Assembly (NCBI GenBank): GCA_029204225.1 | Contig: CM055104.1 | Location: 39,486,527 to 39,550,526 of the forward strand | Length of the DNA: 64,000 nucleotides | Source: Diphasiastrum complanatum | Taxonomy: Eukaryota > Streptophyta > Lycopodiopsida > Lycopodiales > Lycopodiaceae | Direction: 5' to 3' | In this document: one piece after another, positions 22,947 to 33,262 of the stretch | Numbering within the stretch: position 1 is the first letter of the stretch | Layout: each line of letters starts with the position of its first letter | Position numbers and translations under genes: made by a program | The notes under the pieces: model-generated | Told to the model about the DNA's origin: nothing | What the model saw: only the letters and a program-made list of their open reading frames with translations | Database searches by the model: none

Positions 22947-23056
22947 AATAGTACATAGATCAGATATAGGTCCGATTGAAGACACTGATATTAGTTTGAT
23001 TTATTCAAACTCTCATCGTGTTCCCTATGGAAGAATAATTATCATTTTTTTTACAG
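22947..23056 (+). repeat. Truncated 5' LTR of copia #4
   Basis: Only the last 110 bp remain. TAGTACATAGATCAGATA and GATTGAAGACACTGATATTA match the end of the 3' LTR at 26,050-26,147. The primer site follows directly. Confidence 0.8.
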
Positions 23057-23103
23057 TGGTATCAGAGCATATGGAATTAAATCTAATACAGTGGTATCAG
23101 AGT
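23057..23103 (+). other. Duplicated tRNA-Met primer binding site
   Basis: TGGTATCAGAGC at 23,057-23,068 is the usual plant initiator-tRNA-Met complement beside an LTR. A second GTGGTATCAGAG follows 35 bp later at 23,091, both preceded by ACAG, so a short duplication of the site is likely. Confidence 0.75.
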
Positions 23104-23305
23104 TAGTAGAGTCGATAAAGTAGTATCTTTGCACCCCTCTCAACATTCTCCATACATCCATCAACAAGCCGCTATTTGGAGGTTATTCAAAAATAGAAGA
23201 TGTCATCGATCATCAATATTCAAGCTAAGATCACTATGATCTTGGATCTAGAATGTTCAAACTACTTGATTTGAAAATTAAAGACTTCACTACCTGAACA
23301 CATTC

Positions 23306-23713
23306 ATGCGAAAGATTAAAGATCCGTTTATTTTCTTACAGAATTCTTTTGGAGAAAATACAATTACAAAGGAAAAACATCTTAGTTATTTTCTTCGATC
23401 CCTACCCAGATCATTTCACACAACTCAAACCTTATTGATGAAAGATGCGACAATGATACTTCAAAAGGCAATAGATGGAGTTAAAGAGAAAATAGAAGCT
23501 CGTGAATACTATGATGATAATGGTGATTCCGAAAATGCTCTATTTACTCAGAAGAATAAATGTTCTAAGAAGTCTATGTTCAAGAGAGAGTCGTCTAAAA
23601 GGAATGAGTCTAAGACAAATGAACAAGAATCTGGTAAACAACAGAAGAATTCTGGTGATAAGAAAATCTGCAACAGATGTAGAAGACCAGGTCACACAGA
23701 AGAAAAATGTTAG
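23306..23713 (+). pseudogene. Copia #4 gag with CCHC knuckle
   Basis: The 135-codon frame includes LSYFLRSLPRSFHTTQTLLM, a charged linker rich in Lys and Ser, and a terminal zinc knuckle CNRCRRPGHTEEKC (C-x2-C-x4-H-x4-C) that would bind element RNA. A TAG closes the frame just after the knuckle. A second knuckle-like CIHYHKWGHAVVDYYQ follows out of the usual pattern. The N-terminus (about 23,200) is frame-shifted. Confidence 0.85.
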
Positions 23714-23934
23714 TTAAATCCAAAGATTGAATGCATTCATTATCATAAATGGGGTCATGCAGTAGTAGACTATTATCAGAATCCCAAAAACAAAAGAGAG
23801 CAGAATCAAAGCGAACCTTCAGATTCAAACTATGTCAAAGACAAAGCAAAATGCTCCAGAGCAGCAGAAGGGACAACAAGGAACTCAACAGTTTATATTA
23901 GTGCTGATCAATGTTGCTCATATAATTCAATTTG

Positions 23935-25320
23935 AGAAGTAGTACTTGATTCGGGAGCCACCACATTTTGTTTTCTCGAAACAAATATTGTCAAAGTACA
24001 AGAAGACGAACTATTCGGAATTCATTATACTTGGAGACGGTTCTAAACACGTGGGTGATGGAACTGGTGTAATATGGCTAGACACGAATCAGGGAGACAA
24101 GAAATTGGAGGAAGTTCTCTATGTCCCTACTCTTGATAAAGATCTTCTATCCGTAGCTAAGATAGCGATACAAACATGTCAGTAACCTTTACGAAGAACT
24201 CCTGTAAATTGTTCAAGGAAGATACTGATAGCCTGGTTGCTAAATACAACAGAGAAGAAAATTTTTATCACCTGAACATTCGAACCAGAATCAACCAAGT
24301 CAATCAAACTCAGGAATGAACAGATGTGCTGTGGCACAAGAGGCTATGTCACATGAACATGGAAGCCTTGTACCAAGCCAACAAAAGTCAGAGAACTCAA
24401 GGAGTCAAAATCCAAAGAAGAGATAAGTTAATTCAGATGTCAAAAGAGACATTTTTGAAATATTTGAAGTCGCTGACCTAGGAGAAGCTAAAATCTATCT
24501 AGGCTTGCAGATCATGAGAGACTTTGAAGGTGGTAAGTTGTATCTTCACCAATAAAAGTACACTTAAATGGTCATTGAAAACTTCAACATGCTCGAATGC
24601 AAAGGTGTGCATACTCCCATGATACCTGGAACAATACTGAGCAAGGTAGATTGTCCGCAGACTCTCGAGGAAGAGGAATGAATGGCCAAAACACCCTATC
24701 GTAGGCTGATTGGATAATTGTTGTATCTAGTAGACAACACCATACCTGATATAACATTTGCAGTATACAAACTGAGCCAATATAATCAGAACTTAGGATC
24801 GTTGCATTGGAAGTTAGCAAAGAGACTACTACAATATCTCCAGGAAACGAAAGACTATGGATTGTGTTATTCAAAGGAAGCTGGATTTCACATCGAATCT
24901 TACAGTGACGCAAGCTGGGCATCCATGAAGGATGATAGCAAAAGTATTTTAGGAGGTCATACTCTGGATAAGCAAGGAGCAAACATCAATAGCTCAATCT
25001 TCCTGTGAATCGGAATATGTAGCAATCGCCAAGATGGCAAACAAGTTGATCTGTATTAAACAAATGTTGGAAGGATTTGATAAATCCATTTTTGACCCTT
25101 ATGTCTTGTAAATGGATAACACTTCAGCAATCTATCTTATGAAAGATCCTGTATTTCACTAAAAAACGAAGCACATAGCTATCAAATATCATGTGATTCG
25201 GGACTTAGTCGAGAAGAATATACTCAAAACAGTCTTCATACCTACAGAGGAAATGACAACTGATATCTTTATGGAGCCAATCAGTAAGGCTTTTTTCAAG
25301 AAGCAGTGAAGAAGATTGAA
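23935..25320 (+). pseudogene. Copia #4 pol with large internal deletion
   Basis: The order is readable: retropepsin with LDSGATTFCF (23,946), then ILGDGSKHVGDGTGVIWL and LEEVLYVPTLDKDLLSVAK. GAG-pre-integrase follows as LWHKRLCHMNMEALYQANK (24,330). Sequence then jumps near 24,420 to the late RT block VADLGEAKIYLGLQIMRD, so the integrase core and the RT catalytic palm are deleted. After that come LVDNTIPDITFAVYKLSQYN, YSDASWASMKDD and SSCESEYVAIAKMANKL (RNase H) and KTKHIAIKYHVIRDLV. Frames shift several times. The protease active site is kept, but the element cannot be active. Confidence 0.88.
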
Positions 25321-25399
25321 GTTAATCCAACTGCCCACTTTGAGACGGAGCTCTAGAACACCTGATCAGACAGATCTTGATTCTACTAACAAAGCCTGC

Positions 25400-26147
25400 A
25401 GTTTACTTGACAAAGGATAAGAAACAAATGCAAACTCCAAACATTTTTATTCGTGATCAACTTTGAAGGATTCGCAAACTTTGTCTTGCAGTTAACTTAA
25501 AAGATTTGCGAAACAGTTACCTATAGAAGCTTGTGGCTTTCTTGTTGAAGCTTGAAAGATTCGTGAACAGAATCTTGTCACGAAATATTCTATTTCTTGT
25601 TCAAACCTCAGATGTCGCAAAATTGTCACGGACAATTTGCAAAATGTTCTTCATTCATTTGTCGCGAACAATTCGCGAAACACGAAAATGTCACGAAGAG
25701 ACAATTGTCGCGAATAATTTGCAAAACACGAAGCTGAGAAGAAGATGGGAAGAAGATGGACTGTCGTGAATAATTCGCGAAAAGAAATTATTCGACCTTG
25801 GAAACAAAGCGTCTATTTGAATATCAACCATCGTAAACGGTAAGATATCTACTGTTACAACATTGCTCATTGTAACTCAGAGACACAACAACGAGATAAG
25901 ACAACAAGAGATGTATACTGAGTTAGATTCAGGATTATAAATTCATTTTTGGTCAATAGTTTCTAATTGTCTAAAAATTGTCTTAAGTTGTCTCTTATTC
26001 CACATATTATTTTCGCACGCATATTCAATTAGAGCAAATACTGTTCTATTAGTACATAGATCAAATACAGAGCCGATTGAAGACACTTATATTAGTTTGA
26101 TTTATTCAAACTTTCATCGTGTTCTCTGTGGAAGAATAATTATCTTT
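25400..26147 (+). repeat. 3' LTR of copia #4
   Basis: The end at 26,147 is set by identity with the 5' LTR remnant. The start is approximate. It is unusually rich in TTCGCGAA-type words (TCGCGAACAATTCGCGAAAC near 25,661; GAATAATTCGCGAAAAG near 25,769). The last 290 bp (from 25,854) are also present inverted at 48,003-48,298. Confidence 0.65.
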
Positions 26148-26149
26148 TT

Positions 26150-27344
26150 CCTATAGAACATGCAGTTCAACGACTTCAAGTCTCCAACCAAATGCTATTC
26201 CACCTTAAAATCACCTATTCTAGAAACATTGAGTGGTGTGTCGCTCATATGATTCTTATTTATCTCTAGATAATCTGTTTTACTAAAAATCCAAAATAGA
26301 ATGTCATGATCTTCTTTTAAAACCTGTTTGAAATACAAAATCATGAATTATGTTAAGAGAATTGAACAATATTACTCGATTAAGTATATTTAAAACTTAG
26401 ACCTATAATAACAAAACAATATTGGCTTAAAACACAAAACCATAAATTCTCGAAATGAATTAGTTGCTAGTACTCAATAAAATAGATTTAAATCTGGAAA
26501 GCTGCTAACCACCAGATATTATTTTTCGACTGCACACTGAAATTAAGATTCTCCGAGTTTACCGTATTGCTTAATGCTCCATTCATAAGAGTAACGCTAA
26601 CCCTTTCTGGCTTTTGTCCCTTTATTACTTCTGATTCATCTAACTTGAGAACTTATATCAAATTTTCAACACTTTCACTTGTGATTCCATAAAACTTTAC
26701 AATAAATTTCAGTAAATGATTTAAAATCTACAAACATATTGTTGGTGGACTCATATGACAAAGTGCCATGTTTTGAGTTATAAATTTCATTGATATGGTA
26801 AGGAATACCAATGATGTTTTGCAAACCCCTATTTAACACATCCCTTTCTAATTTGATTTGAAATGGCCAGGGAATAGGAAATTTTTTTATATGTACTTGT
26901 CCAAATGCCTCTTTGATAATTTTAAACATTGTGTCATATGCATCCTTGGTAATACCAGAATAATCACATGCTCCTTGTATCAATTTTCGGTCAATAATCT
27001 TGCCGACTTTGCCCATAAGGACCTCTGCAATCTTGGACTTGATTCAAAAATATTGTTGATTTCCTAGTAGACTCGTCTTTGACTTGGCTGTAAGTACTGC
27101 ACTCAAAGACTTTCCAATCATGTCCATGTCTTTCAGATTTTGATTGGTGACTAAAATTGATCTACAAGATAAAAATAAGATTTAAAAAAAAAACTATTCA
27201 CAATCATTGATGTGCTAGATGAAGCAAAACACATGAATAGTTCAAAACAAAATCTTACTTGAAAGCATATATTCTTTTTTTCCATTGACCCCCACTTGAT
27301 GAAAGCTCTGTGAAAAAATTGCCTACATTGGCAAATCTAGCCAT
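26150..27344 (-). pseudogene. Transposase-like gene, 5' part (alpha)
   Basis: Minus strand. Exon 1 at 27,344-27,258 (MARFANVGNFFTELSSSGGQ ... YAFK) ends at a GTAAGA donor. The next exon carries QNLKDMDMIGKSLSAVLTAK, then GKIIDRKLIQGACDYSGITK and KKFPIPWPFQIKLERDVL, and the frame closes at 26,675. Later blocks read KPERVSVTLMNGALSN and GDFKVEWHLVGDLKSL before the copia #4 LTR at 26,147. The downstream half is at 22.9-21.7 kb. Homologues in the window are beta (30.2-31.1 kb) and an inverted partial copy at 47.1-48.0 kb. Stops at 26,955 and elsewhere mark decay. I cannot name the family. Confidence 0.6.
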
Positions 27345-27375
27345 GTAGAATATTGTATATTTTGTCAATATTTTT

Positions 27376-28000
27376 TGTTAGACACTTGAATGGCCAAAGT
27401 GCCACTTGTCAATCCACACCTTATGTAGGTTACCACGAGTCAAGAGGAGTGGTTGTGTTCATTTGGTAGTGATTCCTACTTTGTAGGATCTAGACCATGA
27501 TTTTTGATGAGATTTGTACCTACCATGCACCTACCAAGCATGACTGTTGGATCTAGGCTAGGGTTTTCACATTAGGGCAAGAAAGTTGAGTCTACTTCCT
27601 TATTACATGCTGGATTTTCACCTAAATTTGCAAAGGAAGTGTCTTTTACTATGTATTCCCATTCTCCATAGTGAGAAGATAGAAACTTTTTGGAGCCTCA
27701 AGGAGAAACTCAGATTTTTTCTCTATGTATGGTGATTGTGATTGATTCCAATGTAACTAAGCTTTGGCACACATTAGACGCTGTGTACAGGCCATACTAC
27801 AGCCTCATTTTCACATGTGTGAAGTCGGATTTCAGTTTATGATCAATGATCTGATTGTCTCTACTTGTTTTCTATCAAGCTACTAAACTAGATCTTGTTT
27901 TTTGATGACTAGTACCTAATAGATTGTTTAACAAGCACACAATCAACCTTGTGGATCATTCAAAGATCCATTTATGGTCCTTAGTACTATACTTTTCACA
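27376..28000 (+). repeat. LTR (TGTTAGACAC family), copy 1
   Basis: 625 bp, starting TGTTAGACACTTG and ending CTTTTCACA, with primer site TGGTATCAGAGC at 28,001-28,012. An inverted copy of identical length lies at 46,506-47,130. It was inserted 31 bp upstream of the alpha gene start codon. Confidence 0.9.
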
Positions 28001-29957
28001 TGGTATCAGAGCCAAGTACAAGGCTATTGATCAGTGTTTGAAACTAATCCAATTTTAGCAGGTTTTTCTTGCAAAAAGCTAATACTGGAAGGGCGAGCTG
28101 GTATCCTGGAATTGGTGAGGGGATTTGATCCCAAACTTTTTGTGGATCAAAATCCATACTGTTCACACGTTTAGACAACTCTGAACCGGCATTTAAACTC
28201 CCATATTCATTAGATCACTGTAATTTCATCTGGTGTCAGTTTGATGTAATTTTTGATGCAAATCCTAGAATGAGCTACCAAAATGACTTGCCATTAATTA
28301 GTTTTGGATTTGATTCATGATAAATAATTAATCTAGGCTGATTTCAGACCTTTTTAAAGTGGAAACCACATCTAGAAAGTACATCAAAGTGAAAGAGAGA
28401 GATAAATGTGGTGTTATACTAGTATAATTGAGATCTGTACCTAGACATTTGAGATTTCTGAATAATTGGCAATTAAGTTGAGTAGTTGGTTTACTTCTAA
28501 ATAAGTTAATTGGTAAAACGATAGGTGTGATGTGGATTCACCAGAAACTGATGATTTTATTTATATTGCTTGTAAGATGCATGGTTAGTAAATCATCATG
28601 ATTCTTCAGTTAAAATTATGTGCATTGGATATACAGTATTCTTGGTAGAGTATTCCTTAGTTAAGGAATAGACTCAGATTATTAGTGATTGTATCCTAGA
28701 GAGCTCAATTGGATAATGAATCATAATGAATCCGAGAATAATAATTGAATTGATATTCAGTAGGACTTTGGATATCTAGATTTGATTCTAGACAGTAATC
28801 TAAAGTTTTTTGTGGGTGAAGATGATTGTCATTATTATTTTGGTATGCTTTCTGTCTTTAATTACCAGTGGCATATGGATCTTGAATATCTAACACTTTT
28901 GTCAGAGAATCCGGTTTGGAGAATGTTCTTAAAATTCAGTATTTTCATGTTGGGATAGATTTTAGAATGGTTCTTATTGGTTCCTGAGTTATGTTGGACA
29001 TATACTCCAATATTTTTAAATGACTGAGCATGGATTTGGATTCTAGTGAATTATGACTCACGAACCATATGAATCTAAATATTTATGATTGACGGACCAT
29101 AAATAGATACTTAATTGTTGTCTGAGGATTATAAGGAAGTGTGACAATTAATTCTTGATCTATTAATTGAGTAAGAATTTAGATCAATGTTTTGATTGTC
29201 TATACTCTAGTGTATTATTTGAGAACCTATGGATCTCACAGACATTCTCACAAGGTAAGATATTTTACTTGTGGAGAATTTAGCTAATTTAGTCGATGCT
29301 ATTCTACTACAGTTTATGGTCTGCAAACGCTTGTGTACAGTTCTTTTGATTAGATGTCCAGTTATCATAGGAGATAGACAAATCTATTAAGTTGAATGGA
29401 TGTTATTTTCTTGCATTTGATGCTAGAAACAAGGGGCATTTAACTCAAGAGAGTATCTAGGATACTCAGAGATGAGTTCTAATCATTCTATATCTTAATG
29501 ATTCTCCTAGAGATTCTTATTGAATGAATTATCGTATCTTAGAATTGGATTCTAAGAATATTTGTACTTGGAAGTTTTTTGAATTGTTTACCAAAATTTG
29601 TGGATAATTTCAAATTGTTATTATTATTATTATTATTTCTTTAACTTTAATCTCCTAAGTTAGACAATATTTCACTGAAGTGTTCATGTAAGTGTTTTAC
29701 ATGAAGGTGATGTTACTAACTTATAGAGAGTGTAATCCAGATGAGAGAATTTATCGCTTAGTCTACTTTTCAAACCAGAGTTTGTACTCTAAAATAGAGA
29801 TTAAAGATTGAAAATTAGGTTTATCTCTGAGTACTTGTTTGAGGTGTAAGGCCTACTAAAGATAATGAGTTTCTAGATTAATAATGAAAGTGAAAGGAAC
29901 TGTTCTTGTAATTATTTCCTGTTTTGAGGACAAAATCAAATTAAGGGGGAAAGAAGG
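28001..29957 (+). mobile_element. Non-coding interior of the TGTTAGACAC-family LTR element
   Basis: Begins with the tRNA-Met primer site. Two kilobases follow without a single frame of 60 codons on either strand and with many TTTTGAT, TTGATTC and ATTAGATC-like words. It closes with ATTAAGGGGGAAAGAAGG at 29,941-29,958, which resembles a PPT. The sequence after that does not match the 5' LTR, so the 3' LTR is lost or another element begins. This could be a LARD-like non-autonomous element or heavy decay. Confidence 0.5.
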
Positions 29958-30170
29958 TTATGTCCATGACCAGTACATAAGATTCACTATACTCCTAGTC
30001 TTGGATACACAGTACTCCATAAAGTCAAGCTATTAGTTATGCCACGTCATATTGGACGTGACCCAAAAGTAACTAATATCCTTGTGAGGCCCAGAATACA
30101 CTAAACGGAGTTAGTACAAGGTTTGGGATAGTGAATGCAAGTATAGAGTTATCAATAGCAATGGCTTAGT
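29958..30170. other. Short unassigned block
   Basis: Possible truncated LTR beginning TTATGTCCATGACC after a PPT-like tract. It ends where the beta gene homology starts. Confidence 0.3.
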
Positions 30171-30174
30171 AGGC

Positions 30175-31390
30175 ATGTTTCTTGACTTTTCTAAAAGCTT
30201 TTTATCTTTCTATATTTTGACATGTCCCTTATGAAGTCATGCTCTCTATAGAACATCTTCTAATCGAGAGATAACTTCCTTCAAGGATGATGCTGGCTTA
30301 GTATCCCGAGCAAAAAATATATAAAGATAAATGAGCTTCTCTATTATTCTTTTGCATTAAGAGTGCAAACATGCACATATATTACGAGAATAGGCAATAC
30401 CTGTTTCCAGTTTAGATCTGCATTTTCTCTCGTAATGCCTATAGTCCTAGTATCATCTTTCGCCATTTTCATACAATACAAACAAGGATGTTTAGATATA
30501 GCACTATGAGAGACATTATACATGCTTTTCAATGCTTTGAAATCACCTGCTAAGTGCCATTCAACATTGAAGTCTCCAACTCCTAGAACGTTGAGAAATC
30601 CTCCATCCATATGGTCCTTGATGATCTTAGGGTAATATGTCCTAGAGAATATTTATGATAATATATCATGATCCTCCTTCAGTACCTGTCCAAAGAATAA
30701 TCAAACTTAGTTAAATAAGAACTAATACTACCCAGTGAATGTAATAATGAAAAAAATTATTTGAAAAGTTGCCAATCACCATATATCATTAGCCTTCTTC
30801 TTAGCCACTTCCACATCCCTCAATAATTGTAAGTTTTCAAATCTAATAGCAAGATTGATTGCATTTGCTCTAGTTTAGATTTGATATTGAATGTTATCTT
30901 CTCTAATAATTCATTATTTCTTTTAAGTTTTTCATTTTCCTCTGAAGTTTTTTGGACAAGACAATCTCTTTTATGACAATAAGAGGATATGCATATCAAC
31001 TCACATTCTAAAAAGTGAATTTTTTTTCATAGAAAGCTAATTTCCATAGTTCTGCAATCTCTCACAATATCCTAGTAATCCAGTATGCCCATGGCATATC
31101 CGTGTAACTAGATGAGTTATTCAAGAGAATGTGGGATGAGTCAAAGTGCTAGGATCTTGAGGATAGAATGTTCCATCTGTCCACAAATCCAAGTTCTTCT
31201 TTCTTTCTTTCCTATAATGGGAACGATACTCAGCAGATATTGACATTCCTTTGTCTCATCTTCTCTGTAAAGGTGCCAAATCTGTAGAGATATCCAATTG
31301 TAGATGATACCATGTTGGCATAAAAAAAACAAAAAAGTAATCACATGCATCAAAGTACTCAAAACAGATTTTCCAAAACAAATCAAAGTA
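30175..31390 (-). pseudogene. Transposase-like gene, paralogue (beta)
   Basis: Minus strand. 31,386-31,141 is an 81-codon frame of unclear relation. 31,070-30,830 encodes a probable coiled coil (EENEKLKRNNELLEKITFNI). After an intron, 30,690-30,344 gives VLKEDHDIL, then GDFNVEWHLAGDFKALKSMY and SAISKHPCLYCMKMAKDDTR, with a CxxC pocket and a downstream DLNWKQVLPI block. 30,300-30,180 matches gamma (RLEDVL, MTS-GTCQNIER like). It is the second member of the alpha/gamma family in tandem on the same strand. The role is unknown; a DNA-transposase or accessory protein is a guess from copy number and neighbourhood. Confidence 0.5.
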
Positions 31391-32114
31391 CTTATCTTTT
31401 ATTATATTATAGACTCTATACCATAATTAATTGATTTTCATAGGTACTGAATTTTTGTGATTTGGATCAATATTGAGAGAGTAATGATCAAATTAGTGGA
31501 GGTGGGTCAGACTAGCCAGAATTCTGAAAATGTTTTTTACAAGTGAGAGAGAAACACTTCACCTTTTATCCATTTTAAAGTTGTATTTCTTTGTAGAATT
31601 TTTTCGCTGCCTTCAAAATGAAATTTGCTTGTTTTTTTTGAAATTTTTATTTTTAGCAGACTATTACTCGTTCTTTTGCTTGTGTCTACTTATTTTGAAA
31701 ACTTTTTAAAAATTAAAATTTTATTATTTGTTCTATTTCTCACACCTACTATTTTTGGAAATTAAATTTTTTTTTTATTACTCGTCATTTATTTACACTT
31801 GTTATTTCTAAAAACTTGCTATTTGTAATAAGTCTATTATTCGCTCATTTATCGCAAGACTGTGTTTAGAAACTTTTTATTTACTCGCCCCCCCCCCCCC
31901 CTCGCTCTCCCTATTTTTCGTATTTCTCTTTTTCTCACGTTCCTCTCTGATTTCTCGCGCTATCCTAACCTATTCCTCACCACCCAACCCCCCCCTATTT
32001 CTGGTCCCCCTCTACCAATTTTTTGCCTCCCCTCCTCATTTCTCATGCCCCCACACATTCTTTGCCCGGCTCCCTAGCCTACGACCTACGTACCATCTTC
32101 TATACCCCCCCCCC

Positions 32115-32115
<1 letters not shown>
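31391..32115. other. Pyrimidine-rich low-complexity DNA
   Basis: 31,600-31,860 is T-rich. 31,860-32,115 is strongly C/T biased with a run of about 14 C at 31,887-31,900 and CCCCCCCCCC at 32,106-32,115. Short frames here reflect composition only. Confidence 0.6.

Positions 32116-32116
<1 letters not shown>

Positions 32117-32206
<90 letters not shown>
32117..32206. repeat. (CT)45 microsatellite
   Basis: An uninterrupted CT dinucleotide run of about 90 bp following a poly-C tract. It makes long artificial frames on both strands (poly Ser-Leu, poly Arg-Glu). Confidence 0.98.
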
Positions 32207-32208
<2 letters not shown>

Positions 32209-32317
32209 CACGGCTAGTGACCTTCGGGGCCAGACAACCTTTCGAAAAATATATCTTGAATATTCTGCCAGGGAATATAACTTGCCTACTAAAGAAGCTA
32301 TGAAAGAACTGTAGGTT

Positions 32318-32820
32318 TTGAACCAACAAGAAAACATTCTAGGTAAACTGCAGGTCATACAAGATCTAATGTTTGGAATGTTGGAAGAAATAAATCAACA
32401 TCGGCAAGTTGATGATGTGAAATGGACAAAATTGTTTGCTAGCCTATTTGGTGGGCAAGACAAAATTGTGGGATCTGATCAAATATGTAATGAGCCATCT
32501 ACATCGTTCCAACTACCGTCTCCATCACAAAATGTAACATCTTTTCAAGATGTCCGAAGAATTGACATGGACAAGGAAAAACATATATTATAGAGTCATA
32601 CTAGATATCCGGTCAGATTTGAAAACGATAGGGGAATGTTGGAACAGCGGGTGCAATAGTCAACGAGGTTTCATGAACAACAGAATCACTTTGATGCTTA
32701 GGAATACAAGAATAAGATTACTATTTAGAAATTCAATGATGACTTTAATACCATTGACATTGAAGAGTGGTTGGATATATTAAATCGTTACTTCATCTTG
32801 CTCAATAGATCTGATCCAAC
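32318..32820 (+). pseudogene. Retrotransposon gag-like fragment
   Basis: A 91-codon frame (MNQQENILGKLQVIQDLMFG, EINQHRQVDDVKWTKLFASL) is followed after shifts by RFHEQQNHFDA, then KNKITIQKFNDDFNTIDIEE and WLDILNRYFILLNRSDPT. The pattern KxNDDFxxIDIEEWLDxLxRYF fits the start of a Ty3-type gag capsid. No knuckle or enzyme follows; the next coding blocks belong to the methyltransferase-like gene. It may be part of the same mobile unit. Confidence 0.5.
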
Positions 32821-32873
32821 TATATATTCTTCTATTTTTTGTCATGTAGAATTTCAAACAATGTCTAAGAAAC

Positions 32874-33152
32874 ATGCTCTTTGTTGTTGTTGAGGGAAAG
32901 AATCCAGTCTATTCTTTCCATAGTACAAAGTCAGTGGCGGTGGCATGTGGCAAAATAGCTTCTTCCACTGTTCCTTCCAACACATATGCTATTGCTAAAT
33001 CTGCACCCTCAGAATTTGGCCCCCTTCCCCAAAAAAAAAGATCTCAGGTTGTTTCACATAATAAACCCGTAACCAAAAAACCAAAGTCTAGGAAGAAATC
33101 CATGGCCAAGCGACCAAAACTAGTTCCTTCTGAAGAAAGTAGAAAAAAATAG
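32874..33152 (+). CDS. Lys-rich ORF of unknown function
   Basis: 92 codons. The middle has SVAVACGKIASSTVPSNTYA, and the C-terminal third is highly basic (KPVTKKPKSRKKSMAKRPKL), like a bipartite nuclear localisation signal. It could be an N-terminal exon of the methyltransferase-like gene that follows, or the tail of the gag-like protein. No recognised domain. Confidence 0.35.
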   Translation: MLFVVVEGKNPVYSFHSTKSVAVACGKIASSTVPSNTYAIAKSAPSEFGPLPQKKRSQVVSHNKPVTKKPKSRKKSMAKRPKLVPSEESRKK

Positions 33153-33262
33153 AAGAGTCCACTTTAGTTTTGCCTGGAGCCTCTATCCAACCTCTGAAGG
33201 ATTCATTTGAGATCTCTAAAATTAGAGATCAAATTCATAAAGGCTAAAATTCTTTGACAAAT

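Noticed and set aside
29611-29637. TTA/ATT microsatellite as a regulatory element
   Set aside because: Only about eight units of TTATTATT in AT-rich DNA; not distinctive.
32023-32358. Long frames with poly Ser-Leu or poly Arg-Glu
   Set aside because: They are read through the (CT)45 microsatellite on both strands; composition, not coding.
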